From NCBI RefSeq assembly GCF_001650715.1, contig NZ_LWQT01000010.1, forward strand, positions 1-64,000: a stretch of DNA of 64,000 nt, given 5' to 3'. Made by a program: the position numbers and the translations under genes. Of the stretch, positions 35,201-44,163 are shown one piece after another; the stretch's first letter is position 1; the number at the start of each line of letters is the position of its first letter. This DNA is from Paramagnetospirillum marisnigri. Lineage in GTDB: Bacteria > Pseudomonadota > Alphaproteobacteria > Rhodospirillales > Magnetospirillaceae. The notes below the pieces were generated by a model. It was not told the DNA's origin and ran no database searches. It was given only the letters and a program-made list of their open reading frames with translations.

Positions 35201-35627
35201 TCTGCGGGCCGAGGCGCCCGGTGTGCTGCAACCGCCCGAGGATGGCTGGTACGATACCGGCGACATGGTCACCCTGGATGAGATGGGGTTCGTCCGCATT
35301 GTCGGCCGGATCAAGCGCTTCGCCAAGATCGCGGGCGAGATGGTCTCGCTGGGCAAGGTGGAGGCCGAGGCCGCCCTGCTGTGGCCCGACTCCCAGGTGG
35401 CGGTGGTGGCCGTGCCCGACGACAGGAAGGGCGAGCAACTGGTGCTGGTCACCGACCGGGCCGGGGCCGATCGTGCCCAGGTGCTGGCCCATTTCAAGAT
35501 GCGGGGGCTGGCGGAACTGCTGGTGCCCCGGACCGTGATGGTGGTGGGCAAGCTGCCGCTGCTGGGCACCGGCAAGACCGACTATGTCGCCTTGAAGTCC
35601 CTGGTGGAAGGAGGGGGGCATGCCTGA
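32217..35627 (+). CDS. LplT-PlsC-Aas fusion: lysophospholipid transporter, acyltransferase and acyl-ACP synthetase
   Basis: A 1136-residue three-part fusion. Residues 1-420 are an MFS transporter of the LplT type (FLGAANDNLFKNA, then about 12 helices). Residues about 440-620 are a PlsC-type acyltransferase with the NHVSFLD (H-x4-D) and FPEGRIT boxes. Residues about 640-1130 are an AMP-forming acyl-ACP/acyl-CoA synthetase (LFTSGSEGTPKGVVLSH, GYGATETGP, YDTGDMV). In E. coli LplT and Aas do these jobs as separate proteins: lysophosphatidylethanolamine is flipped inward and reacylated. Here transport and both enzyme steps are on one chain in the inner membrane. Start overlaps tetR by 8 bp; stop overlaps the next gene by 8 bp. 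Confidence 0.93.
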   Translation: MSDGSFHLLRCRRFLPLFAAQFLGAANDNLFKNALVILIVYRLGEGLALPPQILVTLAAGLFILPFFLLSATAGQMSDRFEKSGLIKRVKLAEVAVAALGVWSLFTGSVTAMLVVLFGFGVQATFFGPLKYAVLPEHLAETELVGGNALIEGGTFIAILVGTIAGGLLILAEGGVMLVSVLMLALAAAGYVASLFLPIAHPGNASVRVSANIMAETLAVLRLIRGRRDLFLSVLGISWFWLMGATFLAQFPAFAKDVLVADQHVVTLLLTVFSVGIGIGSVLCGRLLKGEISARPVPFAALGMTLFSFDLYFASAVPAMPGAALAGVAEFLSLAANWRVLGDLLAIAICGGLYIVPLYTILQSRADEGSRARAIAANNIMNAAFMVISAAAGALMLGLGFSVPQVFLVQAGANLVVAVYICGLLPDAFLKGLFAWVLRRAYGVRVEGLEHLAAAGDKAVIVVNHVSFLDAVLMAAFLPGRPSFAINTFVARLWWVRPFLSVVDATAIDPTNPMSTKTLIHAVQGGRRMVIFPEGRITVTGALMKIYEGPGMIADKSDAPVVPVRIDGAQFTLFSRLKGKVRRHWFPRITITILAPRRFEVPERIKGRARRQYIGAALYDVMSGMMFETSDRHHTLFQALVQARRHHGGDGVVLDDVSRKPLTYTRLIAASHALGRVLAGQSRPGEAVGLLLPNVNAVAVAFFALQSVGRVPAMLNFSTGADTVLAACRAAGLETVVTSRRFIAQARLDGLVTALAGAVRVLYLEDLAPAIGPFARLAALAKARFGGAPQGDPESRALILFTSGSEGTPKGVVLSHANLLANCAQLAARVAFSPQDIVFNALPVFHSFGMTGGLLLPLLNGLRVFLYPSPLHYRIVPELVYDTNATIVFGTDTFLAGYGRVAAPYDFYSVRYVFAGAEKVKDETRRVWMDKFGIRILEGYGATETGPVLAVNTPMHHKAGTVGRLLPGIEARLEAVPGIDEGARLLVRGPNVMKGYLRAEAPGVLQPPEDGWYDTGDMVTLDEMGFVRIVGRIKRFAKIAGEMVSLGKVEAEAALLWPDSQVAVVAVPDDRKGEQLVLVTDRAGADRAQVLAHFKMRGLAELLVPRTVMVVGKLPLLGTGKTDYVALKSLVEGGGHA

Positions 35628-36723
35628 CCCTCTCTCCCACGGCCAGACACCGGATCGGGTGGTGTCGCTGGCCGAGACCCGCCGGGTCTTCATCGAGGCG
35701 GCCGATCCCGCCGAGCTGTGGCGCGACGTCTATCGCGCCGACGACATGGACGCCATGCGCGACCTGGTGCGGGCGGTGATGGGCGATGTGCGGCGCAAGC
35801 CCTCCTGGTCGCTGGGGTGGAACGTCGTCACCCGGCTGGCCTATGCCGCCCTCTACAAGCCTTTCGGCCATTTCATGCCGGAAAGCGATCATTTCGCCCG
35901 GCTGCTGGACACCCCCCGGCCCGACATGGCGGGGCTGCAGCGGCTTTACACCCTGGCTCATGCCGGATGCTCGTCGGTAATGGCCTGGGACAAGGTCGCA
36001 GCCCGCATGGTGCATTTTCGCAGCCTGGACTGGCCTTCGGCCCCGGCCATCGCCCGGGCCAGCCGGGTGCTGGACGGCGTGCGCGCCGATGGCGAAGTCG
36101 CCTTCCGGGCGGTTGGCATCCTGGGCATGGTGGGGCTGTTGACGGCGGTGAAGCCGGGCTTTTCGGTGTCCATCAATTTCGCGCCCTGGAGCGGGGCATC
36201 GCTGTCACTCAATTCCGATCCCACCTTCCTGGTGCGCCGCCTGATGGAAGCCGGCGCAGACAGCTATGCCGAGGCTCGCCGGGTGATCGAGGGCTGGCGG
36301 CCCGGTGCGCCCGTGTTCATCTCGCTCTGCGGTATCCAACGGGGCGAGGCCTGCGTCTTCGAGTTCGGCGCCGCCTGGGACGGGCAAGGCCCCTGGCATG
36401 TGGTGGAGATGGGAGAGGGCGAGGTCCTGGTCCAGACCAACCATTTCGCCGATGGCGGTCCCTTCGCCCGGCATCGGGTGGCGCAGGCGCCCGAGGCGGC
36501 CTGGGACGATCCCGCCTGGGACGCCCACGGCATACGCCAGACCTCGCGGGCGCGCAAGACGCTGATCGAGCAGGGCTTGAGCGATGCTCAGGAGGAGGGC
36601 CTGGACAATGCCCTGCGGCGGGTCTTCGCCCGGCGCCCGGTCTGGAGCCACGAGACAGCCCAATGGGCACGGATGATTCCGGCGACCGGCGGGCTGGATG
36701 CCTGGGTGCGCGGGGCGGCATAG
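35620..36723 (+). CDS. acid ceramidase/NAAA-like N-terminal nucleophile amidase
   Basis: A 367-residue protein resembling the linear-amide C-N hydrolase family (N-acylethanolamine acid amidase, acid ceramidase). The expected nucleophile is C117 in HAGCSSVMAWD, followed by the R.LDWPS box (equivalent to GRNLDFP) and FRAVGILGMVGLLTAVKPGFSVSINF, matching the G..G.LTG.KPG.FS...N pattern. VQTNHF near the C-terminus fits the family TN motif. Members mature by self-cleavage just before the cysteine, removing about 116 residues here. The start codon overlaps the stop of the LplT-PlsC-Aas fusion, so the two act together, suggesting turnover of N-acylated phospholipid or amide lipids. The lipid substrate is inferred. 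Confidence 0.7.
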   Translation: MPDPLSHGQTPDRVVSLAETRRVFIEAADPAELWRDVYRADDMDAMRDLVRAVMGDVRRKPSWSLGWNVVTRLAYAALYKPFGHFMPESDHFARLLDTPRPDMAGLQRLYTLAHAGCSSVMAWDKVAARMVHFRSLDWPSAPAIARASRVLDGVRADGEVAFRAVGILGMVGLLTAVKPGFSVSINFAPWSGASLSLNSDPTFLVRRLMEAGADSYAEARRVIEGWRPGAPVFISLCGIQRGEACVFEFGAAWDGQGPWHVVEMGEGEVLVQTNHFADGGPFARHRVAQAPEAAWDDPAWDAHGIRQTSRARKTLIEQGLSDAQEEGLDNALRRVFARRPVWSHETAQWARMIPATGGLDAWVRGAA

Positions 36724-36731
36724 GAAAAAGC

Positions 36732-36762
36732 GGGCCGGTGGGGAGGGGAGCGCCACCGGCCC
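36732..36762 (-). terminator. intrinsic terminator between convergent genes
   Basis: GGGCCGGTGG and CCACCGGCCC form a perfect 10-bp stem with an 11-base loop. On the minus strand the hairpin is followed by GCTTTTTCC, a proper U-run, so it terminates the cbbM-cbbP transcript; it may also stop the opposing lipid operon. Confidence 0.8.
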
Positions 36763-36779
36763 AGGCGGAGACTCCCCCG

Positions 36780-37673
36780 TCAGCCAAGGACGGACCGGCG
36801 GTCCTCCATGATCCGGCGAAGGATCGGGGTCAGGATCAGCTCCATGGCCAAGCCCATCTTGCCGCCGGGCACCACGATGGTGTTGCGGCGGCTCATCCAG
36901 GAATCCTTCAGCATCTGCAGCAGAAAGGGGAAATCCACCCGGAAGCGGTCGGGTTTCCTGAATCGGATCACCACCAGGCTTTCGTCGGCGGTGGGAATGT
37001 CGCGGGCGATGATGGGGTCCGAGGTGTCGACGATGGGCACCCGCTGGAAGTTGATATCGGTCAGCTTGAACTGCGGCACGATGTAGTGAACATAGTCGTG
37101 CATGCGGCGCAGGATGGTGTCCATCACCGCTTCCTCGGAATAGCCGCGCTGGCTGGTGTCGCGGTGGATCTTCTGAATCCATTCCAGATTGATCACCGGC
37201 ACCACCCCGATCTTCACATCGGCATGCTGGGCCACATTGGCGTCCTTGGTGGCGACGCAGCCGTGCAGGCCCTCGTAGAACAGGCAGTCGGTGTCCTCGG
37301 GAATTTCCTCCCAGTCGGTGAACTGGCCCGCGCCAAGCCCGAGATGGGCATAGGCGGCGGCCTCCTCCTCGTTGTGGATGTAAAGCCTGCGCCGACCGCG
37401 TCCGGTGTCGCCATAGGTGGCGAACAGTTCCTCCAACTCCCCGAACAGATTGGCCTCGGGGCCGAAATGGCTGAAGGTGCGGCAGCCGCTTTTCTCCGCC
37501 TCGGCCATGGCCTTCTTCATGCCCGCGCGGTCATAGCGGTGGAAGCTGTCGCCCTCGACGATGGCGGGCTTGATGCCCTCGCGCCGGAACATGTGCTCGA
37601 AGGCTTCCTTGACCGTGCTGGTTCCGGCTCCGGACGAGCCGGTGACGGCAATGATGGGATGTTTTCTCGACAT
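36780..37673 (-). CDS. cbbP: phosphoribulokinase
   Basis: A 297-residue proteobacterial-type phosphoribulokinase, which makes ribulose-1,5-bisphosphate for RuBisCO from ribulose-5-phosphate and ATP. The P-loop GSSGAGTSTVKEAF is at 12-25, with the substrate-region boxes VEGDSFHRYDR and FYEGLHG and the VVINLEWIQKI stretch. Length matches the octameric bacterial enzyme. GGGGGGAAG lies before the ATG. It is 27 bp downstream of cbbM and shares its transcript. No LysR-type cbbR is nearby. Confidence 0.96.
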   Translation of the reverse strand: MSRKHPIIAVTGSSGAGTSTVKEAFEHMFRREGIKPAIVEGDSFHRYDRAGMKKAMAEAEKSGCRTFSHFGPEANLFGELEELFATYGDTGRGRRRLYIHNEEEAAAYAHLGLGAGQFTDWEEIPEDTDCLFYEGLHGCVATKDANVAQHADVKIGVVPVINLEWIQKIHRDTSQRGYSEEAVMDTILRRMHDYVHYIVPQFKLTDINFQRVPIVDTSDPIIARDIPTADESLVVIRFRKPDRFRVDFPFLLQMLKDSWMSRRNTIVVPGGKMGLAMELILTPILRRIMEDRRSVLG

Positions 37674-37700
37674 TCTTTCTTCCCCCCAAGGTCCCCCGGT

Positions 37701-39077
37701 TCAGGCGATGCGCAGTTTCTCGCGCCAGCCCGGATAGAGTGCGTCGGCATCGCCGGAAAAGGACTCGAAGGCCGCTTTCAACTCGGGATGGGCCTTGGCG
37801 TAGTCCACCAGATCGATCCCCTCGGCCCAGGCCTGATGCGCCTGGCGCAACGACAAAGCGCCCGCCACCGGTCCGTCCTTGTGGCCGAAGGCGCCGCCGC
37901 CCGAGGTCTGGATCACATTGGCATGGCCCAGATTGGTGAAGAAGCCCGGCAGCCGCAACGCGTTCATGCCCCCCGAGATGATGGGGGTGCAGGCCTTCAT
38001 GCCGCACCAGTCCTGGCGGAAATGGGGGCCATCGGCCACGTCGCGCTCCAGCATATAGGCGACGTCCTTTTCATCGGGGGCGCCTTCCATCTTGCCATAG
38101 CCCATGGTGCCGGTATGGATGCCCGACGCGCCAAGCAGGCGGGCCATCTTCATATGGACCAGCACGGTATAGCCGCGTTTGGACTGCTTGGAGGTGACGG
38201 CGCCGTGCCCGGCGCGGTGATAGTGCAGGAACTGGGCGGGGAAGTTGCGGCGACAGGTGGTCACCGCCGTCGGTCCCGCCACATAGCCGTCCACCAGGAA
38301 GGCCACATGGCTGGCGTTCTCGGCGAAGGTTTCCAGGATGTAGTGACCGCGCGCCAGCATCTCGGCCGGGTCGTCGGCGGTGATGTTGGCCGAGAACAGC
38401 TTGGCCTGGCCGGTCTCGTCCTGGGCGCGCTTCATGGCGTCGGCCACCAGCCGGATGGTTTCCTTCAGCGGCGCGAAGACCTGGTTGCCCTGGGGCTCGT
38501 CGTTCTTGATGAAGTCACCGCCCAGCCAGAACTGATAGCAGGCATCGGCAAAGGGCTTGGGGCGCAGGCCCAGCTTCGGCTTGATGATGGTGCCCACCAC
38601 CATGCCGCCGTCGCTCTGGGGGCGGCCCAGCACCCGCCACATATCGGCGATATTGGCGGCCGGGCCGTCGAACAACTGGAGGAATTTGGGTGGGACGTAG
38701 AAATCCACCATCTTGGCGTAGTCCACGTCGCTCATGCCCTGGTTGTTGCCGATGGTCAGGGTCAGGAAGGACGCGATCATGGCGCGGCCGTCGATGATGT
38801 TGCGGTCGAACAGATCCACGGGAAAGGCGATCTTCATCAGTTCGCGCTGTTCGTCGATCTCGTAGACCAGGGCATCGACGCCGCGGGTGAAGTCGTCGGT
38901 GGTGCAGACCTCCACATTGGTGCCGGTGGAGGATTCGGCGGCGAAATGGGCGGCGGTGGCCAGATAGCCATGGCCGGATTTCGGCTTCATGCGATAGGCA
39001 CAGAGCACATGGGCGCCGCCCTGGATCAGGCTTTGCTCGGTCAGGCCCAATTGGGCATAGCGCTTGGACTGGTCCAT
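37701..39077 (-). CDS. cbbM: form II ribulose-1,5-bisphosphate carboxylase/oxygenase
   Basis: A 458-residue form II RuBisCO large subunit. Residue numbering agrees with the Rhodospirillum rubrum enzyme: K166 in GTIIKPKLG, the carbamylated K191 with D193 and E194 in GGDFIKNDE. Later boxes [10 protein letters not shown] and [11 protein letters not shown] are intact. Form II needs no small subunit and works best at high CO2 and low O2, fitting a facultative microaerobic or anaerobic autotroph or a redox-balancing role. The start [10 protein letters not shown] at 39077 gives the family's usual length; the frame is open upstream to 39467 but overlaps the dCMP deaminase gene. Confidence 0.97.
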   Translation of the reverse strand: MDQSKRYAQLGLTEQSLIQGGAHVLCAYRMKPKSGHGYLATAAHFAAESSTGTNVEVCTTDDFTRGVDALVYEIDEQRELMKIAFPVDLFDRNIIDGRAMIASFLTLTIGNNQGMSDVDYAKMVDFYVPPKFLQLFDGPAANIADMWRVLGRPQSDGGMVVGTIIKPKLGLRPKPFADACYQFWLGGDFIKNDEPQGNQVFAPLKETIRLVADAMKRAQDETGQAKLFSANITADDPAEMLARGHYILETFAENASHVAFLVDGYVAGPTAVTTCRRNFPAQFLHYHRAGHGAVTSKQSKRGYTVLVHMKMARLLGASGIHTGTMGYGKMEGAPDEKDVAYMLERDVADGPHFRQDWCGMKACTPIISGGMNALRLPGFFTNLGHANVIQTSGGGAFGHKDGPVAGALSLRQAHQAWAEGIDLVDYAKAHPELKAAFESFSGDADALYPGWREKLRIA

Positions 39078-39226
39078 GGCTGTCTCGTCTCCCTTGAACG
39101 ATCCTGCTTTGTTGTTGGCGTCACTGTGCCCGGATCGGTCCGGCGGGAGAACACCCGTGCGGGGAGTGCGGCGAAATGACATGGGTGGGTGAAAAACCAC
39201 CAGAACAGGCTGCGGATGGGTAGGGG

Positions 39227-39658
39227 TTACTCCTGGCGGGTGACGTCGACCCCGGCCTCGCTGAACATGGTGGCGGCGGTTTCGAACTCCTCGGCGGGCA
39301 TGGAGGTGGTGCCGCCCGCCACCGTCACCGCCGTCACCCCGGCCTGGATCAGCGAGCGGGCGCAGCGCGAGCAGGGGTAATGGGTGACATAGACCCGGCA
39401 GCCCTTGAGGCTGACGCCCACGCGGGCGGCATGGGCCACCAGATTTTCCTCGGCATGGGAGGTCCACAGATACTTGGCCGGGCGCTCCATGCGCTCGGGC
39501 CGGTCCTCGACGCCGCGCGGCAGGCCGTTATAGCCGGTGGCCCTGATCTCGCCGTCCGGTCCCACCGCCACGGCGCCCACCTGGGTGGAGGGGTCCTTGG
39601 ACTTGGCCGCCGCATGGCGGGCGAAGCCCATGAAATAGTCGGGCCAGCTCATGGTCAT
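39227..39658 (-). CDS. deoxycytidylate (dCMP) deaminase
   Basis: A 143-residue zinc deaminase that turns dCMP into dUMP for thymidylate synthesis. Zinc ligands and the proton shuttle are visible as H68-A-E70 and P-C96-S-R-C99, and the start ([10 protein letters not shown]) and TGYNGLPRG are typical of the ComE/dCMP family. The ATG at 39658 is chosen because GAGGG lies about eight bases upstream; the TTG at 39664 gives two more residues. It is 149 bp upstream of cbbM on the same strand, with room for a separate cbbM promoter, and 47 bp downstream of hemN. Confidence 0.93.
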   Translation of the reverse strand: MTMSWPDYFMGFARHAAAKSKDPSTQVGAVAVGPDGEIRATGYNGLPRGVEDRPERMERPAKYLWTSHAEENLVAHAARVGVSLKGCRVYVTHYPCSRCARSLIQAGVTAVTVAGGTTSMPAEEFETAATMFSEAGVDVTRQE

Positions 39659-39705
39659 TATCAAAGTCCCTCAATCGCCGATGGACCGGCTCGTCGATTC
39701 ACGCT

Positions 39706-41061
39706 TCACACCGCCTTGGAATGGCGCTGCTCGCCCGCCTTGAGATAGCGGTCGAAGGCGGCGCAGACGGCGCGGACCAGGGTGCGGCCGTCATGGGTGA
39801 CGCTGATGCGATGGCCATCCACCACCACCAGCCCGTCGGCCTGAAGCGGGGCGAGCGAGGCCAGTTCGGCCTCGAACTGACCGGCATCGGCGCCGTGGCG
39901 GGCGGCCACCGCGTCCAGGTCGATCTCCAGGTCGCACATCAGGCGCTCGATGATCTCGCGGCGCAGGCGGTCGTCGGCATTGATGGCGACGCCGCGCGAG
40001 GTGGCCAGCTTGCCCTCGGCGATCAGGCGCTGATAGGCGTGGACCTCGCCCTCATTGGCGACATAGCCCTGGGGCAGCGAGCCGATTCCCGACGCCCCGA
40101 AGCCGATCAGAGTCGTGGCGGAATCGGTGGTATAGCCCTGGAAATTGCGGTGCAGCTTCTTGTCGCGCAGGGCGACGGCCATGGCGTCGTCGGGGGCGGC
40201 GAAATGGTCGAGGCCGATCTGGACATAGCCCAGGGTCTCGGTCAGTAGTTTGCAGCCCAGTTCATACTGCTTCCAGCGGGTCTCGGTGTCGGGCAGGGTC
40301 TCGTCGGGGATCAGCCGCATGTGCTTCTTCATCCACGGCACATGGGCATAGCCGAACAGCGCCACCCGGCGGGGCTGGAAGCCTTTCACCGCCGAGTCGA
40401 TGGTGGCCAGCAGCCCGTCCACCGTCTGGTGCGGCAGGCCGTAGACCAGATCGATATTGACCTCGGGCACGCCGTACTGGCGCAGCCAACCCACCACCCG
40501 CTCGGTGACCTCGTAGGGCTGGATGCGGTTGATGGCCTGCTGCACCTTGGCGTCCAGGTCCTGGACGCCGATGGAGGCCCGGGTCACGCCCGCCCCGGCC
40601 ATGGCCTTGACATAGGCCTCGTCGGCGGTGCGGGGGTCCAACTCCACCGCCACCTCGGCGCCGTCCTTCAGCAGGAAGCGCGACTTCAGCAGGTCGAGGG
40701 TGCGGACGAAATCCCCGGATTTCAGGATGGTGGGGCTGCCGCCGCCGAAATGGATGTGGCGCGCCTTCATGCGGGTGGGCAGGGCATCCGCCACCAGCTC
40801 GATCTCGCGCCACAGCGCTTCCATATAGGCGGCGACGGGTCCGTATTTCTTGGTGATCTTGGTGTGGCAGCCGCAGAACCAGCACATCTCGGCGCAAAAG
40901 GCGATATGGAGGTAAAGCGACAGTTCCAGCTTGGGGTCCATCTCGGCCAGCCAGCCGCGACAGGTCTCGCCGGTAACGCCGGGATGGAAATGCGGCGCGG
41001 TGGGATAGGAGGTGTAGCGGGGGACGCGAAGGTCATATTTGGCCGCGAGGTCGGGGCGCAT
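39706..41061 (-). CDS. hemN: oxygen-independent coproporphyrinogen III oxidase
   Basis: A 451-residue radical SAM enzyme for anaerobic haem and bacteriochlorophyll synthesis. The iron-sulfur cluster motif is C56-x3-C60-x2-C63-x-C65 (CAEMCWFCGC), followed by HFGGGSPT and the HemN-type NIDLVYGLPHQT and GIGASGIGSL-like boxes. The RYTSYPTAPHF start and length (about 450) separate it from the shorter HemW proteins. No clear FNR-type box (TTGAT-N4-ATCAA) is seen in the 68 bp upstream. Confidence 0.95.
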   Translation of the reverse strand: MRPDLAAKYDLRVPRYTSYPTAPHFHPGVTGETCRGWLAEMDPKLELSLYLHIAFCAEMCWFCGCHTKITKKYGPVAAYMEALWREIELVADALPTRMKARHIHFGGGSPTILKSGDFVRTLDLLKSRFLLKDGAEVAVELDPRTADEAYVKAMAGAGVTRASIGVQDLDAKVQQAINRIQPYEVTERVVGWLRQYGVPEVNIDLVYGLPHQTVDGLLATIDSAVKGFQPRRVALFGYAHVPWMKKHMRLIPDETLPDTETRWKQYELGCKLLTETLGYVQIGLDHFAAPDDAMAVALRDKKLHRNFQGYTTDSATTLIGFGASGIGSLPQGYVANEGEVHAYQRLIAEGKLATSRGVAINADDRLRREIIERLMCDLEIDLDAVAARHGADAGQFEAELASLAPLQADGLVVVDGHRISVTHDGRTLVRAVCAAFDRYLKAGEQRHSKAV

Positions 41062-41129
41062 GGCAAAGGTCCTGGGTGGGCGGGGGTAGTGACCCTACTC
41101 CCCTCGGCCGGGAATTGGCAACAATCGGG

Positions 41130-41846
41130 CTATCTGAACTGGAAGGGAATGGCGAAGGTCAATTGCCCGCGCGAGGCGCCGGGCGGCGGCGGCGGATAGG
41201 GCGCGGCGCGGCGCACGGTGTCCAGGGCGACCTGGCCGAGGGAGGTATCCGCCTTGCCGTCGGCGATCTCGGCCGATACCACCTGGCCGTCGGCATCGAG
41301 GGCGAAGGTGACGGTAACGCTGCCGGGCAGCCTGACCCCACGCGGCTTGTGGGCGGCGATGCGGGCCCAGACCATCTGGCCGTAGAGGCGCAGGGCATCA
41401 TCCGGGGCCGGTGGGCCGCTGGCCGCCGGGGCGGCAGGCTGTGAAGGCTGGACGGCGGCGATAGCGACGCTGTCCTGGCTGCCGGTCCCGCTGCTCGGCT
41501 GCGGCGCGGCGGTGGGCAGTGCGGCCACCGGCTTGGGCAGGATGGGCGGACGCGGTGGCGGCTTGGGCAGGGGAAGGAGGGGCTTGGGCTCCGGTGGGGC
41601 GGGCTTCGGCGGCTCGGGCTCCGGTGGCGCCGTCTCTTCGGCGGCGGGCGGCGATTCGGCCTGCAGAATGTCGATGATCAGTCCTTCGGACTGGCTGGGG
41701 GCGACGGGAATGGTGGTGGCGTGGATCATGGCCGCCAGCAGCGCCGCATGCATGACCAGGGACAGCGCGGCGCAGGCGCGGCCGCCGGGTCCCGTGGATA
41801 CGGGGCGGGGCATCTCCGCGCTGTGGATCATGTCGCCGTGGCCCAT
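41130..41846 (-). CDS. TonB-family energy-transducing protein
   Basis: A 238-residue TonB-like protein: one N-terminal membrane anchor (about residues 24-44), a long Pro/Glu/Lys-rich periplasmic spacer (about 65-115), and a C-terminal TonB domain (RLYGQMVWARIAAHKPRG, then TVTFALDADGQVVSAEI and the closing FAIPFQF strand). It couples the inner-membrane proton gradient to an outer-membrane receptor. It sits 68 bp after the receptor gene on the same strand, so it probably serves that receptor. No exbB or exbD is next to it. Confidence 0.9.
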   Translation of the reverse strand: MGHGDMIHSAEMPRPVSTGPGGRACAALSLVMHAALLAAMIHATTIPVAPSQSEGLIIDILQAESPPAAEETAPPEPEPPKPAPPEPKPLLPLPKPPPRPPILPKPVAALPTAAPQPSSGTGSQDSVAIAAVQPSQPAAPAASGPPAPDDALRLYGQMVWARIAAHKPRGVRLPGSVTVTFALDADGQVVSAEIADGKADTSLGQVALDTVRRAAPYPPPPPGASRGQLTFAIPFQFR

Positions 41847-41914
41847 GGAAGGAGCCTTTTCAAAAAGTCCGGAGGGAGGCGCGGCACGCGGGCCATCCTC
41901 CCTCCGGGGATGGG

Positions 41915-44068
41915 TTAGAACTTCACGGTCACGCCCGCGTTGAACGAGCGGCCCGGCGCGGGAAGGGCGCCAACCTGGCCCGCCTGGTTGTTGTAGCGCC
42001 AGTCGGCGTAATCGACGCCGCCCAGCGGGTGGTAGTAGCGCTTGTCGAACAGGTTATCGATGCCGAGGTTGAGCGAGACGCTCTCCCAGTCATAGCCCGA
42101 GCGGATGTTGAGCAAGGCATAGCCGGGGGTCTTCGGCTCGCGCCGGAGATTGTCCACCTGGCTCTTGGCGCCGACCAGGGCCAGTTCCAAGGCACTCCTC
42201 CAGCCGCCAATACTGTGTTCCAGCGTGGTTTTGGCATTGATGGGCATCATGTGATAGAGGCTCTTGCCGGTATTCACGGTCTCGCCGTGCACCCAGCCCA
42301 GCACGCCCCACAGCCTGACCTTGCCGTAGGACTCGTCCTTCAGCAGGGTGGTGGAGCCCGAAACGTCGACGCCGTAAAGCAGCGCGTCGTGATTGGCCAG
42401 CCGCAGCAAGGGGAAGGCGCTGTTGCTGGAGGTCACCACCGAGTCGTAGTTCACGCCGATATAGTCCACCACATAGGTGGCATAGGGGGTGACCTTGGCG
42501 CTCCAATCCGACTTGGCGGCGTCGTGCAGGCCGATGGAGGCGCTGACGGTATGGGCCACCTCGGGCTTCAGGTTCATGTCGCCCACATAGCCGTTGGCGT
42601 CGCCGAACCAGTTGTTCATGTAGGCGTCCATGGAATTGACGCCCCAGGAATACCGCTCGTACAGGCTGGGCGAACGGCTCTTGCGGGCATAACCCAGTTC
42701 ATTGGTGCTTTGCGTGGTCGGCTCGAAGCGGACCAGGGCGGTCATGTCGAAATTATAGTCGACCCGGCTGCGGTCGCGGGAATTGAACGCCGCCGCGGCT
42801 GCATCCTCGGTACCGCACATCATGGCGCCGCAGCCATAGGAATTGACGTTGCCGGTGTTCATGATGACAGTGTCGTTGCGCAGGCCCAACTGGGTGGTCC
42901 ATTCCGGGGTCCACTTGTTCTCCCACTCGACAAAGGTGCCGATACGGTCGCGGCGGCCGTCATTGATGTTCTTGAAACTGTCGGGGGCCATCATCGCCGA
43001 GCCCTTGACCGGCGGCCACCAGTCGTCCAGGCGGAAGCTGTGCAACTCGTTGCCGATGCGGAAGGTGTGGGTCTTGAACGCCGGGATCTCGGCCTTGACC
43101 GAATAGCCGAGATCGGTGCCCTTGGTCTTCATGGGCATGGTGCCGGGCTTTTCTCCGGCGATCATGTCCATGGAATGCTGGACCAACTGCCAGTAGGCCT
43201 TGGCCTCGACCTTGCCCCAGTCGAACTCGCCTTCCCAGCGTCCGTTGACGAAGCGGCCGATATTGCCGGTCAGGTCCATGCGCTGATTGGCGAAGCCTTC
43301 CTTGGGTATCTGCTGCACGCCGCCCTGCAGGGCGACAAGGTGGCGTTCGCTGCGTGCCGCCAGGGTGACGGCATGGTTGCGGGATTCGTACAAGGTGGCG
43401 TGGACCGCCTTGTGGTCCTCGCCGCCCGCGTAGTAGTCGCGGCCTTTCACCAGCGATCCGTTATAGCCCAGGCTGAATGTCTCGTTGGCGGCGGTCAGGG
43501 CGGCCGAGGTGCCGAAGCCGTCATTGACGCTGCGGTAGAAGGCCGACACCTGACCCTCGGTATGAAATGCCTTGCCCGCCGGGGCGAAGACGGGGGGCAG
43601 CGACTTCACGACGATGGAGCCGCCGATATTGTCGCCACCGGCGCTGACCGGCGACAGGCCGGTCCACACGTCCAGCACCGATATCCGCGACGGATCGATA
43701 TAGGACAGGGCGGGATTCATGTGGTTGGGGCAGGCGGAGGTCAACTGCATGCCGTCCACGGTGATCTTGATGCGGTCGTCGCCCAGGCCGTGGATGGTGG
43801 GAAGGGCCGAGACGCCGCCGCCGGTATAGAAGTCCACCCCGGGCACGTCCTGGATCAAGGAGGTGGAATCCGTCGCCCCGGCCCGCTTGCGATAGAGCTC
43901 GGGCGCGAAGACGGTGGCCTCGGTCGGCGGCAAGGCCATGTCACCCACGGTTTCCACCTGGATCGGCGGCAACGGGGTGGCGGTCTGGGCGGCGGCGGGA
44001 AGCGCCGCCGCCGTCAGCCCCGCCGCCAGGGCAAGGGCGGAGGTGGTGTAATTCAACGGTCTGAACAT
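41915..44068 (-). CDS. TonB-dependent copper receptor, OprC/NosA-like
   Basis: A 717-residue outer-membrane receptor: signal peptide (cleavage near AAAQTA), a plug domain starting about residue 35, and a 22-strand barrel ending in phenylalanine (GVTVKF). The stretch LTSACPNHMNPALSYI carries C113 and M117, the CxxxM copper site characteristic of OprC/NosA receptors, with methionine-rich loops later (DMIAGEKPGTMPMKTKG). It would import or bind copper under limiting conditions. The ATG at 44068 has AGGGGAA seven bases upstream; the longer frame to 44323 has no signal peptide. Neighbours (DUF2946 upstream, TonB downstream, SCO1 nearby) support the copper assignment. Confidence 0.88.
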   Translation of the reverse strand: MFRPLNYTTSALALAAGLTAAALPAAAQTATPLPPIQVETVGDMALPPTEATVFAPELYRKRAGATDSTSLIQDVPGVDFYTGGGVSALPTIHGLGDDRIKITVDGMQLTSACPNHMNPALSYIDPSRISVLDVWTGLSPVSAGGDNIGGSIVVKSLPPVFAPAGKAFHTEGQVSAFYRSVNDGFGTSAALTAANETFSLGYNGSLVKGRDYYAGGEDHKAVHATLYESRNHAVTLAARSERHLVALQGGVQQIPKEGFANQRMDLTGNIGRFVNGRWEGEFDWGKVEAKAYWQLVQHSMDMIAGEKPGTMPMKTKGTDLGYSVKAEIPAFKTHTFRIGNELHSFRLDDWWPPVKGSAMMAPDSFKNINDGRRDRIGTFVEWENKWTPEWTTQLGLRNDTVIMNTGNVNSYGCGAMMCGTEDAAAAAFNSRDRSRVDYNFDMTALVRFEPTTQSTNELGYARKSRSPSLYERYSWGVNSMDAYMNNWFGDANGYVGDMNLKPEVAHTVSASIGLHDAAKSDWSAKVTPYATYVVDYIGVNYDSVVTSSNSAFPLLRLANHDALLYGVDVSGSTTLLKDESYGKVRLWGVLGWVHGETVNTGKSLYHMMPINAKTTLEHSIGGWRSALELALVGAKSQVDNLRREPKTPGYALLNIRSGYDWESVSLNLGIDNLFDKRYYHPLGGVDYADWRYNNQAGQVGALPAPGRSFNAGVTVKF

Positions 44069-44163
44069 GATGTGATTCCCCTGCGCCAAGGCTCGCGGCC
44101 TTGGGCGAATTCCGATGGGACGCGTCGCCTGGAAGCGGCACGCCGATGATCGACACGGAAGCG

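Noticed and set aside
32178-35693. 1171-residue open frame on the minus strand opposite the LplT-PlsC-Aas fusion
   Set aside because: It is rich in Gln, His and Gly with no domain, as expected for the antisense of GC-rich coding DNA; the plus-strand gene has clear motifs throughout.
35718-39179. 1153-residue plus-strand open frame
   Set aside because: It runs through four unrelated well-supported genes (the amidase in another frame, cbbP and cbbM antisense), so it is a shadow.
41062-41129. FNR box in front of hemN
   Set aside because: No TTGAT-N4-ATCAA-like sequence is present in this gap.
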